Part shown: piece by piece, positions 23,337 to 30,309 of the stretch
Numbering within the stretch: position 1 is the stretch's first letter
Layout: each line of letters starts with the position of its first letter
DNA from: a virus
IMG/VR virus record: IMGVR_UViG_3300042445_001439
Span: 1-31,697 of that record
Direction: 5' to 3' (one strand)
DNA: 31,697 nucleotides
Program-made: the position numbers and the translations under genes
Notes under the pieces: model-generated
What the model was told of the DNA's origin: nothing
What the model saw: the letters and a program-made list of their open reading frames with translations, nothing else
Databases searched by the model: none

Positions 23337-25376
23337 GTGGCCAAGATACCTGTTTTAGATGCAATAAGGATCATACCTAGAGATGCTGATTTTTTAAATA
23401 GAAAATCTGGTATTCGTGGCGAAATATTTTATGATCGCACTGCAAATTCTTTAAGATTATATGACGGCACTAATACTGGCGGGATAAATCTTGCCAACGC
23501 AAATCTTACAAATGTATCAAACTCAGATTTTCTTGCCAAAGCTAATTCAGCAGGATTTAGCGGCGGCGTACAGACGGGAGTAGCAGGTAAAATAGCCTAC
23601 TATCCGTCGAACGGCTCTCAAGTCAACGATCTTACAGCACTGACTTGGCTAGATGACAGCACAAATACCCTGATATTGTCTGGAGTAATAGACATTACGG
23701 GTCAAAAAAATCGTATTAGATTCCATTGGGACACATATGCTGATCTTATAGCAGAAGTATCTCCTGTGGATTATCACGGTATGATAGCCCATGTGCATGA
23801 CACAGGTAAACTATACTATGCTCATGCCGGAGCATGGGTGCCTGTGGCCGCAGAAAGCAGCCTTCCTAACACATTCAGTACCATTGCAATAGCTGGGCAG
23901 ACATCAGTAACTGCAGACACAACTGCAGATACTCTTACCCTTGTAGCTGGCACAGGTATTACACTGACTACGAATGCTGGCACAGATACTATTACCATTA
24001 CAGGCACAGCTAGCACAGGCAACATAACTTTTGTTGCCAACACCATAGACAGTGCAGATAGCACAGCTATCACAGTAACTCCCGCAGTGAATTTTGAATC
24101 CGATGTTGTGGTAGGCAATGAAATTGTATTCGCAGACGGTACAAGACAAGCTACTTCTGCTGTTGGTGTACCAGGACCACAAGGTGAACAAGGTCCGCCG
24201 GGGGCTTCGGGAGCAGGTACAGGAGATGTTCTTAGCAGCGGTGGCGGATATATCAACAACGCTATCGTACGCTATGATGGTACCACAGGTACTATTATTC
24301 AAAACAGTTCTGCAACCATATCAGATGCTGGACTACTTACAGCTACCAACTTCAGCGGCGGTGGCGCATTGCTCACTACCTTAAATGCCACTGAATTAAC
24401 TTCGGGCACTATACCGGATGGTAGATTCCCAGCTACACTACCTGCAGTAAGCGGAGTGAATCTCACAGCACTACCTGCAACATTGCCAGCTGCTAGTGGT
24501 GTTAATCTCACTGCTTTGAATGCTAGCCAACTTACCAGCGGCACTGTGCCTGTTTTAAGATTAGGAGCATCAGGTACTAGAGATGCTACTACATACCTGA
24601 GAGGCGATAATACATGGGCCACTGTGTCGGGTGGCGGCGCAGCATCAGATAGTTTTGCTACTATAGCTGTAGCTGGACAGTCTAATGTAGTGGCTGACTC
24701 GGCCACTGACACATTAACATTAGTAGCAGGCTCAAACATAACCATAACCACAGACGCCGGCACAGACACTATAACTATTGCTGCTGCCGGCGGCGGCACG
24801 GCGTCAGACAGCTTTGCTACCATAGCAGTAGCTGGCCAATCAAACGTTGTGGCAGATTCGGCCACTGACACTCTTACTATAGTCGCAGGCACAGGAATTT
24901 TAATTACCACCGATGCCAGCACAGACACGATTACTATCGCTAACTCATCTACATTAGTTAATGAATTTACTGATTTGGGTGATTCTGCCGGATTGACTGT
25001 GGATAAATTTTATCTTCCAGCGATTACTATGTTGACAGTTTCTAATAATAGTGCAGCAGCTTACAGATTTGATCAATACGGTTCTACCGACAATCCTACG
25101 ATATATGCCATCAACGGAACTACGATTGCATTTAATTTAATTGCCACTGGGCATCCGTTTATTATACAGAATGGCGCTGGAGTAAATTATAATACTGGGT
25201 TGACCCATGTCAGTACCGCAGGTGTAGTGTCTACTGGATCGTCTGCACAGGGAAAAGATTCTGGAACATTATATTGGAAGATACCTATAGATATCAGCGG
25301 CGGATATCGATATCAATGCGGCTCTCATGCTCCTATGGTCGGTAGTATTACAGTTAAAGCGTTTGGTACTCTTTAA
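23337..25376 (+). CDS. Tail fibre-like protein with collagen-like run and cupredoxin-like tip (679 aa)
   Basis: GTG start (MAKIPVLDAIRII) with AAGGA upstream. The N-terminal part, R-G-E-I-F-Y-D-R-T-A-N-S-L-R-L-Y-D-G-T, is typical of phage fibres. Residues about 180-222, 440-483 and 493-535 hold three copies of an F-A-T-I-A-V-A-G-Q-S... beta repeat. Residues 277-294 are six Gly-X-Y triplets (GVP GPQ GEQ GPP GAS GAG), preceded by F-A-D-G-T-R-Q. The last 110 residues look like a cupredoxin: G-H606-P-F-I-I, then Y-R-Y-Q-C661-G-S-H664-A-P-M667-V-G-S-I-T-V, matching the His/Cys/His/Met set of type-1 copper sites. It is probably trimeric and virion-attached. Its stop overlaps the opposing stop of the 92-aa gene in the tetramer TTAA. 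Confidence 0.8.
   Translation: MAKIPVLDAIRIIPRDADFLNRKSGIRGEIFYDRTANSLRLYDGTNTGGINLANANLTNVSNSDFLAKANSAGFSGGVQTGVAGKIAYYPSNGSQVNDLTALTWLDDSTNTLILSGVIDITGQKNRIRFHWDTYADLIAEVSPVDYHGMIAHVHDTGKLYYAHAGAWVPVAAESSLPNTFSTIAIAGQTSVTADTTADTLTLVAGTGITLTTNAGTDTITITGTASTGNITFVANTIDSADSTAITVTPAVNFESDVVVGNEIVFADGTRQATSAVGVPGPQGEQGPPGASGAGTGDVLSSGGGYINNAIVRYDGTTGTIIQNSSATISDAGLLTATNFSGGGALLTTLNATELTSGTIPDGRFPATLPAVSGVNLTALPATLPAASGVNLTALNASQLTSGTVPVLRLGASGTRDATTYLRGDNTWATVSGGGAASDSFATIAVAGQSNVVADSATDTLTLVAGSNITITTDAGTDTITIAAAGGGTASDSFATIAVAGQSNVVADSATDTLTIVAGTGILITTDASTDTITIANSSTLVNEFTDLGDSAGLTVDKFYLPAITMLTVSNNSAAAYRFDQYGSTDNPTIYAINGTTIAFNLIATGHPFIIQNGAGVNYNTGLTHVSTAGVVSTGSSAQGKDSGTLYWKIPIDISGGYRYQCGSHAPMVGSITVKAFGTL
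24654..24941 (+). repeat. Tandem coding repeat of about 53 codons in the fibre gene
   Basis: Two adjacent copies start at 24654 and 24813 (period 159 bases), each coding F-A-T-I-A-V-A-G-Q-S-N-V-V-A-D-S-A-T-D-T and a following T-D-T-I-T-I strand. A third, more diverged copy lies at about 23874-24005. They probably form repeating beta shaft segments. Confidence 0.75.
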
Positions 25377-25651
25377 ATTTTAGATGACTGCTTGTCCCAG
25401 TCTTTGAGAAGTGTGTCGAGTTTTTTACGAATACCAACAATACCGCTTCTCACATCTCCTAATCCCATAGGTACTTGATTACCCGAAAACATTTCTTGAT
25501 GCTGGCTGTCGAGCGTTTTTACTTCGTTGACCAAAGTTTTTAAAAGACCAGCAGCTTGACTCTTTACGTTGTCGTCGGTGATTTTTTCAATCTTGGCTTG
25601 ATAGCCTTGATACTCTGTTTGAAATCGTTGACTGTTAATTAACTCTAGCAC
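25373..25651 (-). CDS. Small helical protein of unknown function (92 aa)
   Basis: GTG start at 25651 with GGAG seven bases upstream, overlapping the previous gene by 17 bases. Nearly all helix-forming: K-I-E-K-I-T-D-D-N-V-K-S-Q-A-A-G-L-L-K-T-L, then V-N-E-V-K-T-L-D and I-R-K-K-L-D-T-L-L-K-D-W. Heptad-like spacing of Leu/Ile/Val suggests a coiled coil. No motif gives a function. As last gene of the gp14-gp15 operon it may be a small tail or neck assembly factor, which is inference from position only. Confidence 0.65.
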   Translation of the reverse strand: MLELINSQRFQTEYQGYQAKIEKITDDNVKSQAAGLLKTLVNEVKTLDSQHQEMFSGNQVPMGLGDVRSGIVGIRKKLDTLLKDWDKQSSKI

Positions 25652-26021
25652 GTTCTAACTCCATAATAGTTTCAATTTTTGTTTTTATTGTTGAATTATT
25701 TAATGTGGCCTTGAGGCCGTTATGCAATTGTTTGGGCAATTGATCAAGATGACTCCAACAAATAGTGGCAGCGGCTTGCGTTAAAAATTCATTTTCAACT
25801 AGACACACATAAGTTCCATATTCAAAGCCACGATCTTCTGAAAGATACAACTCGATCGGTAGTATGCGACCTTGACTGTATTTTGACAGCAGTGAATCGG
25901 CATCTTCTAACAACGGGCCAGATCTTGCAAATGTGGGCACAGTCCATTTACTATCTTCTAAAATCAATAGTATACGTCCTGTGGGTCTGGCTAAAAATAA
26001 TAATCCGGCACGCTGTTGCAT
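25635..26021 (-). CDS. Nudix-fold-like protein lacking the catalytic Nudix box (128 aa)
   Basis: The ATG at 26021 (MQQRAGLLFLARPTG) is chosen because longer in-frame forms run far into gp15. The order A-G-L-L-F-L-A-R...R-I-L-L-I-L-E-D...W-T-V-P, then E-Y-G-T-Y-V-C-L-V-E-N-E-F, then W-S-H-L-D-Q-L-P-K-Q-L-H-N-G-L is the strand plan I associate with phage Nudix proteins. The Nudix box (Gx5Ex7REUxEExGU) is not there: the equivalent stretch reads R-S-G-P-L-L-E-D-A-D-S-L-L-S-K-Y, without the RExxEE glutamates. It is therefore unlikely to hydrolyse nucleotides by the usual mechanism, and may have been recruited for a structural or binding job in the neck/tail operon. Only a weak AAAGG lies just before the ATG, so the start is uncertain. 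Confidence 0.5.
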   Translation of the reverse strand: MQQRAGLLFLARPTGRILLILEDSKWTVPTFARSGPLLEDADSLLSKYSQGRILPIELYLSEDRGFEYGTYVCLVENEFLTQAAATICWSHLDQLPKQLHNGLKATLNNSTIKTKIETIMELERARVN

Positions 26022-26032
26022 ACCTTTACTTA

Positions 26033-27535
26033 TTAGGGAATCAATACAAAATTCCAGAATCCTGGCGCATACTCTCCTTCGAACGCCTTGAGCCACTGTA
26101 GGCCATCCCATCGATATTGTATTCCCGTTCTGAGATTCTGCATATATGTTGGATTCACTCCTGTGTCTGGATCCCATATTTCAATCCATGTTGTACCATT
26201 CCACTCGATTATGGAATTAGCCATTATAATTGGATCGGTTCCATTTTTGTCTCGCCATGCAGCTGGGCCTCGATATGGATCTTTAGAACTTCCGTCAGAC
26301 GGGTCGTTGGGATATTTTATAAATCCACCTCGATTCTGACTAGTATTAACATCGTCGAGCATTAGATATCTAATGCCCAACGGAATGTTGTCATGCCCTC
26401 CGTAGGTGTCGACGGGATTATATTTGTACGGATCGATGATGGCATCGACTGTGCCTCTAGAAGCTATGCCGGCTATTGAACTAGCGATCAACGTGTTTGA
26501 CGGGATAGTATCTTGATCAAAAGTAACAACAATCACTGTTGGATCTACAGGATTGATGGTAAATGTTCCTACCATGTAATATTCACTGGCCTGTTTAAAA
26601 TGTACTTGGCTAGTGCCAGACACATAGCTTCCTTGTATATCTAATATAGTCATCCAATCCACAGCCGCACCAGCTTTGAATTCTTTCTGATCGATGCCCA
26701 ATGCCAACACAGCTTGATCTGGATTAACTAATGTTAGATCGTAGTCGTAAGGCTGACCATTTTGAGATTTGAATAACAATACTCTATATCTATTTGTAGT
26801 GATATCAAAACTGCCTTTGGCTTTATTATAAACCAGGTCTTCTAGAGTCTGAAGTTCTCCAGTTTCTGAAAATACATTTGATATAATACTTTGAACTACT
26901 CCTAATTTCTTTACCTTAGCTGGTGGTGTGATCCATATGGGCATGGCAAACTCCATCGAACATATGTCTATCTCTGATTCTCCGCTAGGCACTGTTCTAG
27001 AGCTAAAGTTTATTGTGGTTAAATCTAACACACTTAGGCTAGTCCAGTCTATGTAATTATCTGTGGTCTGCAATTCTAAACTGGGGTTGAACAATACCAA
27101 TATTTGTTCTAGAAGTTGCAATTTTTGATCAGTGTTTGACGTCCAGAGGTCCGCTTTCATGCTGAGTTTGAACGGAGTAGGCATCAATCTTTCTACGGTA
27201 TAATTCCCGCCTTGATTGTTTTCGTATTCTCTACCACCCTGACCGTCATCAGAATATCGTCTTTCCCTAATGTTTACCTTACTGACAAAAGTGGCATCGG
27301 ACATCCGAGACATGTCCATCTCCAATCCAGAAATATAACAGGCCATTCTAGGAACGTTCATCATTTTATTTTCGGAATTATCTTTGATGATGCTGGCGAC
27401 CTGTCGAGTCATGTCTCCGTACAGTACAGGAACATGTTTTTCTTCACCGTCGCCTGCTTTATATTTGAATCCGATGAATACTCGCATGAATTGAGTTACA
27501 TATCGGCGTATTTGGCCATCATAAAAATAATCCAT
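26033..27535 (-). CDS. 15: Tail sheath stabiliser and completion protein, gp15-like (500 aa)
   Basis: The N-terminus M-D-Y-F-Y-D-G-Q-I-R-R-Y-V-T-Q-F-M parallels T4 gp15 (M-x-x-Y-F-Y-...-R-R-Y). It is followed by V-P-V-L-Y-G, V-E-R-L-M-P-T-P-F-K-L at about 114-124 and D-Q-K-L-Q-L-L-E-Q-I-L-V-L-F-N-P at 136-151, the most conserved gp15 elements, then W-I-T-P-P. In T4, gp15 forms a hexamer capping the finished tail and joining it to the neck. T4 gp15 is about 270 residues; this one is 500, with an extra C-terminal half ending R-W-D-G-L-Q-W-L-K-A-F-E-G-E-Y-A-P-G-F-W. Its ATG overlaps the gp14 stop by one base (TAATG), so they are coupled, fitting their joint role. Confidence 0.85.
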   Translation of the reverse strand: MDYFYDGQIRRYVTQFMRVFIGFKYKAGDGEEKHVPVLYGDMTRQVASIIKDNSENKMMNVPRMACYISGLEMDMSRMSDATFVSKVNIRERRYSDDGQGGREYENNQGGNYTVERLMPTPFKLSMKADLWTSNTDQKLQLLEQILVLFNPSLELQTTDNYIDWTSLSVLDLTTINFSSRTVPSGESEIDICSMEFAMPIWITPPAKVKKLGVVQSIISNVFSETGELQTLEDLVYNKAKGSFDITTNRYRVLLFKSQNGQPYDYDLTLVNPDQAVLALGIDQKEFKAGAAVDWMTILDIQGSYVSGTSQVHFKQASEYYMVGTFTINPVDPTVIVVTFDQDTIPSNTLIASSIAGIASRGTVDAIIDPYKYNPVDTYGGHDNIPLGIRYLMLDDVNTSQNRGGFIKYPNDPSDGSSKDPYRGPAAWRDKNGTDPIIMANSIIEWNGTTWIEIWDPDTGVNPTYMQNLRTGIQYRWDGLQWLKAFEGEYAPGFWNFVLIP

Positions 27536-28818
27536 TATTCGTCCGCCTGTGGTCTAAGCGCCTTAGATAGGCTTTGTTTTTCTTTTACAGATTTTCTATC
27601 TATAGTATCAACTGTTGTGTTATTAATGAACGTGGTCTTTAATGTCTGTCTTACATCTTTGCCTTGGAACGTATCCCCAGCTCCCACATCGCTCTCACCC
27701 AAATTGCTCATAGTCATCCTTACATCATCCTCTACTTTAGACCATCTCGATCCTGCCCACTGGAATAATCGATTAGGCAGATAATCAGTTCTAAGACAGT
27801 ATTGACCTACTACTGGAGCAGGCGGAAATGCGATACCCGCGGTGAACGGAATACCGTTTGGTGGAACACCGTCGGCTGTGAGATATCCCGGATAGTCTTT
27901 GTAATTGGGATTTACCAACACAGTAGACGCGGTATGTCCTACATAGATAGGATCGCCGTTGGTGTCAAATAATAAATTGCCGTCGGCGTCTGTGGCTTGT
28001 GTTTGCAAGTCTGCACTAATTGCGGATATCGAATTATTATCTACTGAAAGGATTTCGGATCGACCCTCGTCGTTTTTCTGTATGGTATAAAATTTAGTAG
28101 TATCATATCCGCTCTTAGGAGCATCGGCCTCAGCTTGATCTAATACAGCCTGTGTGATCTGCATCTCTCTTTCATAAGTAGACATGATGTCTCTTAGAGT
28201 GCTACCGTTTGGATCGGCGTTGCCCTGTGCATCGGTGTTAACTGCATCAAGAATATCTTTGAATTCTTGACTGTCAACTAGGGGTTTACATTTTGCACGA
28301 TACAAATGTGGATACCAAGTAACAGAATAACCTTCTGCTGCTCTAGTAATTTCTTCAATGACAAAAAATCTCTTCAATGCAAACTGCAAATCGTTGAGAG
28401 CATACTCGTCTTTTAAGTGGGGCAACTCTAGTACATCCCCTGCTATGATTTTTCTGCCTAATTTTTCAACAGTATCATTCATATGGAACGTGATAAAAAT
28501 CGTGTCATTTTGTAAAAATAGTCCAAATTGACTTAGATTAAAATCAGTATCTTGTATATTATAGACTCCCCTCAACAGGAAAACATCGGGATCGTACCGT
28601 CTATCTCTGTTTTCTAAAAACAGCAAATCTTGTATTTGCGTTTCATTTGATGAAGTATAATTAGGGGTACTGGGGGTGGTTTCAGCAGAAGCACCGGGCC
28701 CTATGTACTTGTGGACTAGCACATCTGTGCCGCCTACTTGGAACATTTCCCAGATAGTTTTATCGATGAATTTGTAATCATTGCCCTTTTCTGGGCGATA
28801 TAATGAGAGTCTTGGCAT
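27535..28818 (-). CDS. 14: Neck protein, gp14-like (427 aa)
   Basis: The ATG at 28818 (MPRLSLYRPEKGNDYKF) is preferred; ATGs in frame at 28824 and further upstream would run into the gp13 start. Recognised by the marine T4-like gp14 opening, V-G-G-T-D-V-L-V-H-K-Y-I-G-P (residues 28-41), D-L-L-F-L-E-N-R-D-R-R-Y-D-P-D-V-F-L-L-R-G (64-84), G-D-V-L-E-L-P-H-L-K-D-E-Y (128-139) and Y-S-V-T-W-Y-P-H-L-Y-R. Neck protein gp14 acts with gp13 at the head-tail junction after DNA packaging. It is longer than T4 gp14 (about 256 aa), with an added C-terminal region (L-F-Q-W-A-G-S-R-W-S-K-V). It is transcribed away from gp13. A late promoter-like motif at 28826-28833 leaves almost no leader. Confidence 0.8.
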   Translation of the reverse strand: MPRLSLYRPEKGNDYKFIDKTIWEMFQVGGTDVLVHKYIGPGASAETTPSTPNYTSSNETQIQDLLFLENRDRRYDPDVFLLRGVYNIQDTDFNLSQFGLFLQNDTIFITFHMNDTVEKLGRKIIAGDVLELPHLKDEYALNDLQFALKRFFVIEEITRAAEGYSVTWYPHLYRAKCKPLVDSQEFKDILDAVNTDAQGNADPNGSTLRDIMSTYEREMQITQAVLDQAEADAPKSGYDTTKFYTIQKNDEGRSEILSVDNNSISAISADLQTQATDADGNLLFDTNGDPIYVGHTASTVLVNPNYKDYPGYLTADGVPPNGIPFTAGIAFPPAPVVGQYCLRTDYLPNRLFQWAGSRWSKVEDDVRMTMSNLGESDVGAGDTFQGKDVRQTLKTTFINNTTVDTIDRKSVKEKQSLSKALRPQADE

Positions 28819-28825
28819 AGTCATA

Positions 28826-28833
28826 TATTTACC
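28826..28833 (-). promoter_or_regulatory. Late promoter-like motif for gp14 (GGTAAATA on minus)
   Basis: GGTAAATA on the minus strand ends seven bases before the gp14 ATG at 28818. T4 spacing predicts +1 near 28820, i.e. a two-base leader. No Shine-Dalgarno is visible. Confidence 0.5.
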
Positions 28834-28838
28834 GCTAC

Positions 28839-28846
28839 GATAAATA
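28839..28846 (+). promoter_or_regulatory. Late promoter-like motif for gp13 (GATAAATA)
   Basis: GATAAATA is followed by CTAGC and the gp13 ATG at 28852. It resembles the extended T4 late consensus TATAAATACTATT. T4 spacing puts +1 on the A of the ATG. It sits back to back with the gp14 motif, only five bases apart. Confidence 0.6.
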
Positions 28847-28851
28847 CTAGC

Positions 28852-29607
28852 ATGAGCCAAAACGAACAATCAAAACAAGCGGTCTACGATTATTGCAAAG
28901 CCATGCTAGGCGACGGAATGATTGATGTAGAATTAGATCCTATACATTACGAAACAGCATTAAACAGAGCTTTGGCAGTTTTTCGCCAGCGAAGCGACAA
29001 TGCTGTGGAAGAAAGTTATATATTTCTAAATCTATTAGTAGATACTAACGAATATATATTACCTGAAGAAATCATCCAGATACGACAACTCCACAGGAGA
29101 AGCATTGGATCTCGAACTGGTGGCGGCAGCGGCGGTACAGTGTTTGAACCGTTTAATCTAGCTTATACAAACACATACTTGCTAAGTTCGACAAATATGG
29201 GTGGATTGGCAACTTATGAATTGTTTGCAGGATATCAAGAACTTGTAGGTAAAATGTTCGGATCCTTTATCAATTACACATGGAATTCTCAAAGTAGAAA
29301 ACTAGTGATACATCAACGTCCTAGATCCGAAGAAAGTGTAATGATCCACGCCTACAATCGAAGACCTGATTTTGCACTCATAACAGATACCTATGCAGGA
29401 CAGTGGATCAAAGATTATTCATTGGCAAACTGTAAGATGATACTAGGACAAGCCCGTGAAAAATTTGCTCAAATTGCAGGCCCGGGTGGCGGAAGCAGCT
29501 TAAACGGCGCTGCAATGAAATCTGAAGCACAGGCCGAAATGGACAAATTAATGGAAGATCTCAAAACTGGTGTTACTACGCAAGGTTGGGGTTGGGTAAT
29601 AGGTTGA
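28852..29607 (+). CDS. 13: Neck protein, gp13-like (251 aa)
   Basis: The ATG at 28852 (MSQNEQSKQAVYDYCKAMLG) has no Shine-Dalgarno. Recognised as the marine T4-like gp13 by V-E-L-D-P-I-H-Y-E-T-A-L-N-R-A-L, E-E-S-Y-I-F-L, the central Y-T-W-N-S-Q-S-R-K-L-V-I-H and the C-terminal G-P-G-G-G-S-S-L-N-G with a following helix (M-K-S-E-A-Q-A-E-M-D-K-L-M-E-D-L). gp13 with gp14 builds the neck that seals the filled head and accepts the tail. In T4 genes 13, 14 and 15 run in one direction; here 13 faces away from 14-15. The TGA stop is part of the -35 box of the dNMP kinase promoter. Confidence 0.8.
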   Translation: MSQNEQSKQAVYDYCKAMLGDGMIDVELDPIHYETALNRALAVFRQRSDNAVEESYIFLNLLVDTNEYILPEEIIQIRQLHRRSIGSRTGGGSGGTVFEPFNLAYTNTYLLSSTNMGGLATYELFAGYQELVGKMFGSFINYTWNSQSRKLVIHQRPRSEESVMIHAYNRRPDFALITDTYAGQWIKDYSLANCKMILGQAREKFAQIAGPGGGSSLNGAAMKSEAQAEMDKLMEDLKTGVTTQGWGWVIG

Positions 29608-29632
29608 CCTGTTTAAAATAATATAGTATAAT
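29604..29632 (+). promoter_or_regulatory. Sigma70-type promoter (TTGACC-17-TATAAT)
   Basis: TTGACC at 29604-29609 and a perfect TATAAT at 29627-29632 are separated by exactly 17 bases. The -35 contains the gp13 stop. The start point near 29639-29640 gives a leader of about 13 bases with GGAGG for the kinase. This is the host-polymerase pattern, unlike the late motifs elsewhere in the window. Confidence 0.8.
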
Positions 29633-29652
29633 GTTCTTAATTGGAGGACATT

Positions 29653-30309
29653 ATGATCATAGGTGTATGTGGCTTTATCGGATCGGGCAAAGATACTATT
29701 GCCGATTATCTAGTAAATTTTCATGAATTTCGTAGAGAAAGTTTTGCATCAACTTTAAAAGATGCGGTCGCAGCGGTGTTTGGTTGGGATCGGACCATGC
29801 TAGAAGGGCGTACCAAAGAAGCCCGTGAATGGCGCGAGCAAGTGGATCCGTGGTGGGCAGAACGATTGTCGATGCCTACATTAACTCCTAGATGGGTTCT
29901 GCAATATTGGGGCACAGAAGTATGTCGTAGATCGTTTCATGACGATATATGGATCGCTGGCCTAGAAAATAAAATCCGTAATTCAAAAGATCATGTTGTG
30001 ATCAGTGATTGCAGATTTCCTAATGAAATACAATCTATCAAAAATGCAGGTGGCAAAATAGTATGGGTCAAGCGAGGCGATTTACCCGAGTGGTACGATA
30101 CTGCCCTAGCTGCTAATGCTGGCCATAATTGGGCATTGCAAAATCTAAAAATGCAAAAAATACACGCTTCTGAAACGGCCTGGGTTGGAACTGAATTTGA
30201 TTCTGTCATCGATAATAACGGATCTATCGATGACTTATACAAGCAAGCAGAAAGCCTAGTAGTCAGCGATAAGATCGCCCTGCCTCCACATTATACCGTC
30301 CTTGCCTAA
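29653..30309 (+). CDS. 1: Deoxynucleoside monophosphate kinase, T4 gp1-like (218 aa)
   Basis: The ATG at 29653 has GGAGG at 29643-29647; the upstream in-frame TTG at 29641 is too close to the Shine-Dalgarno to be the start. The P-loop is G7-F-I-G-S-G-K13-D-T15. Further family marks are S-F-A-S-T-L-K-D-A-V (about 30-39), V-F-G-W-D-R, R-W-V-L-Q-Y-W-G-T-E-V-C-R (80-92) and S-D119-C-R-F-P-N-E125, the D-x-R-F-P-N-E signature of T4 gene 1 kinases. It phosphorylates dNMPs to dNDPs for phage DNA synthesis in the cytoplasm. It is an early, metabolic-type gene sitting among late structural genes, with its own sigma70-type promoter. The 3' end overlaps the opposing HNH gene by 54 bases. Confidence 0.88.
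   Translation: MIIGVCGFIGSGKDTIADYLVNFHEFRRESFASTLKDAVAAVFGWDRTMLEGRTKEAREWREQVDPWWAERLSMPTLTPRWVLQYWGTEVCRRSFHDDIWIAGLENKIRNSKDHVVISDCRFPNEIQSIKNAGGKIVWVKRGDLPEWYDTALAANAGHNWALQNLKMQKIHASETAWVGTEFDSVIDNNGSIDDLYKQAESLVVSDKIALPPHYTVLA

Noticed and set aside
26021-26177. A longer N-terminus (start at 26177) for the Nudix-like gene
   Set aside because: It would overlap gp15 by 145 bases and adds a sequence of arbitrary character; the Nudix-like fold begins right after the ATG at 26021.
29641-29652. In-frame upstream start (TTG at 29641) for the dNMP kinase
   Set aside because: It would place the start within the GGAGG ribosome site; the ATG at 29653 gives normal spacing and a P-loop at the usual distance.
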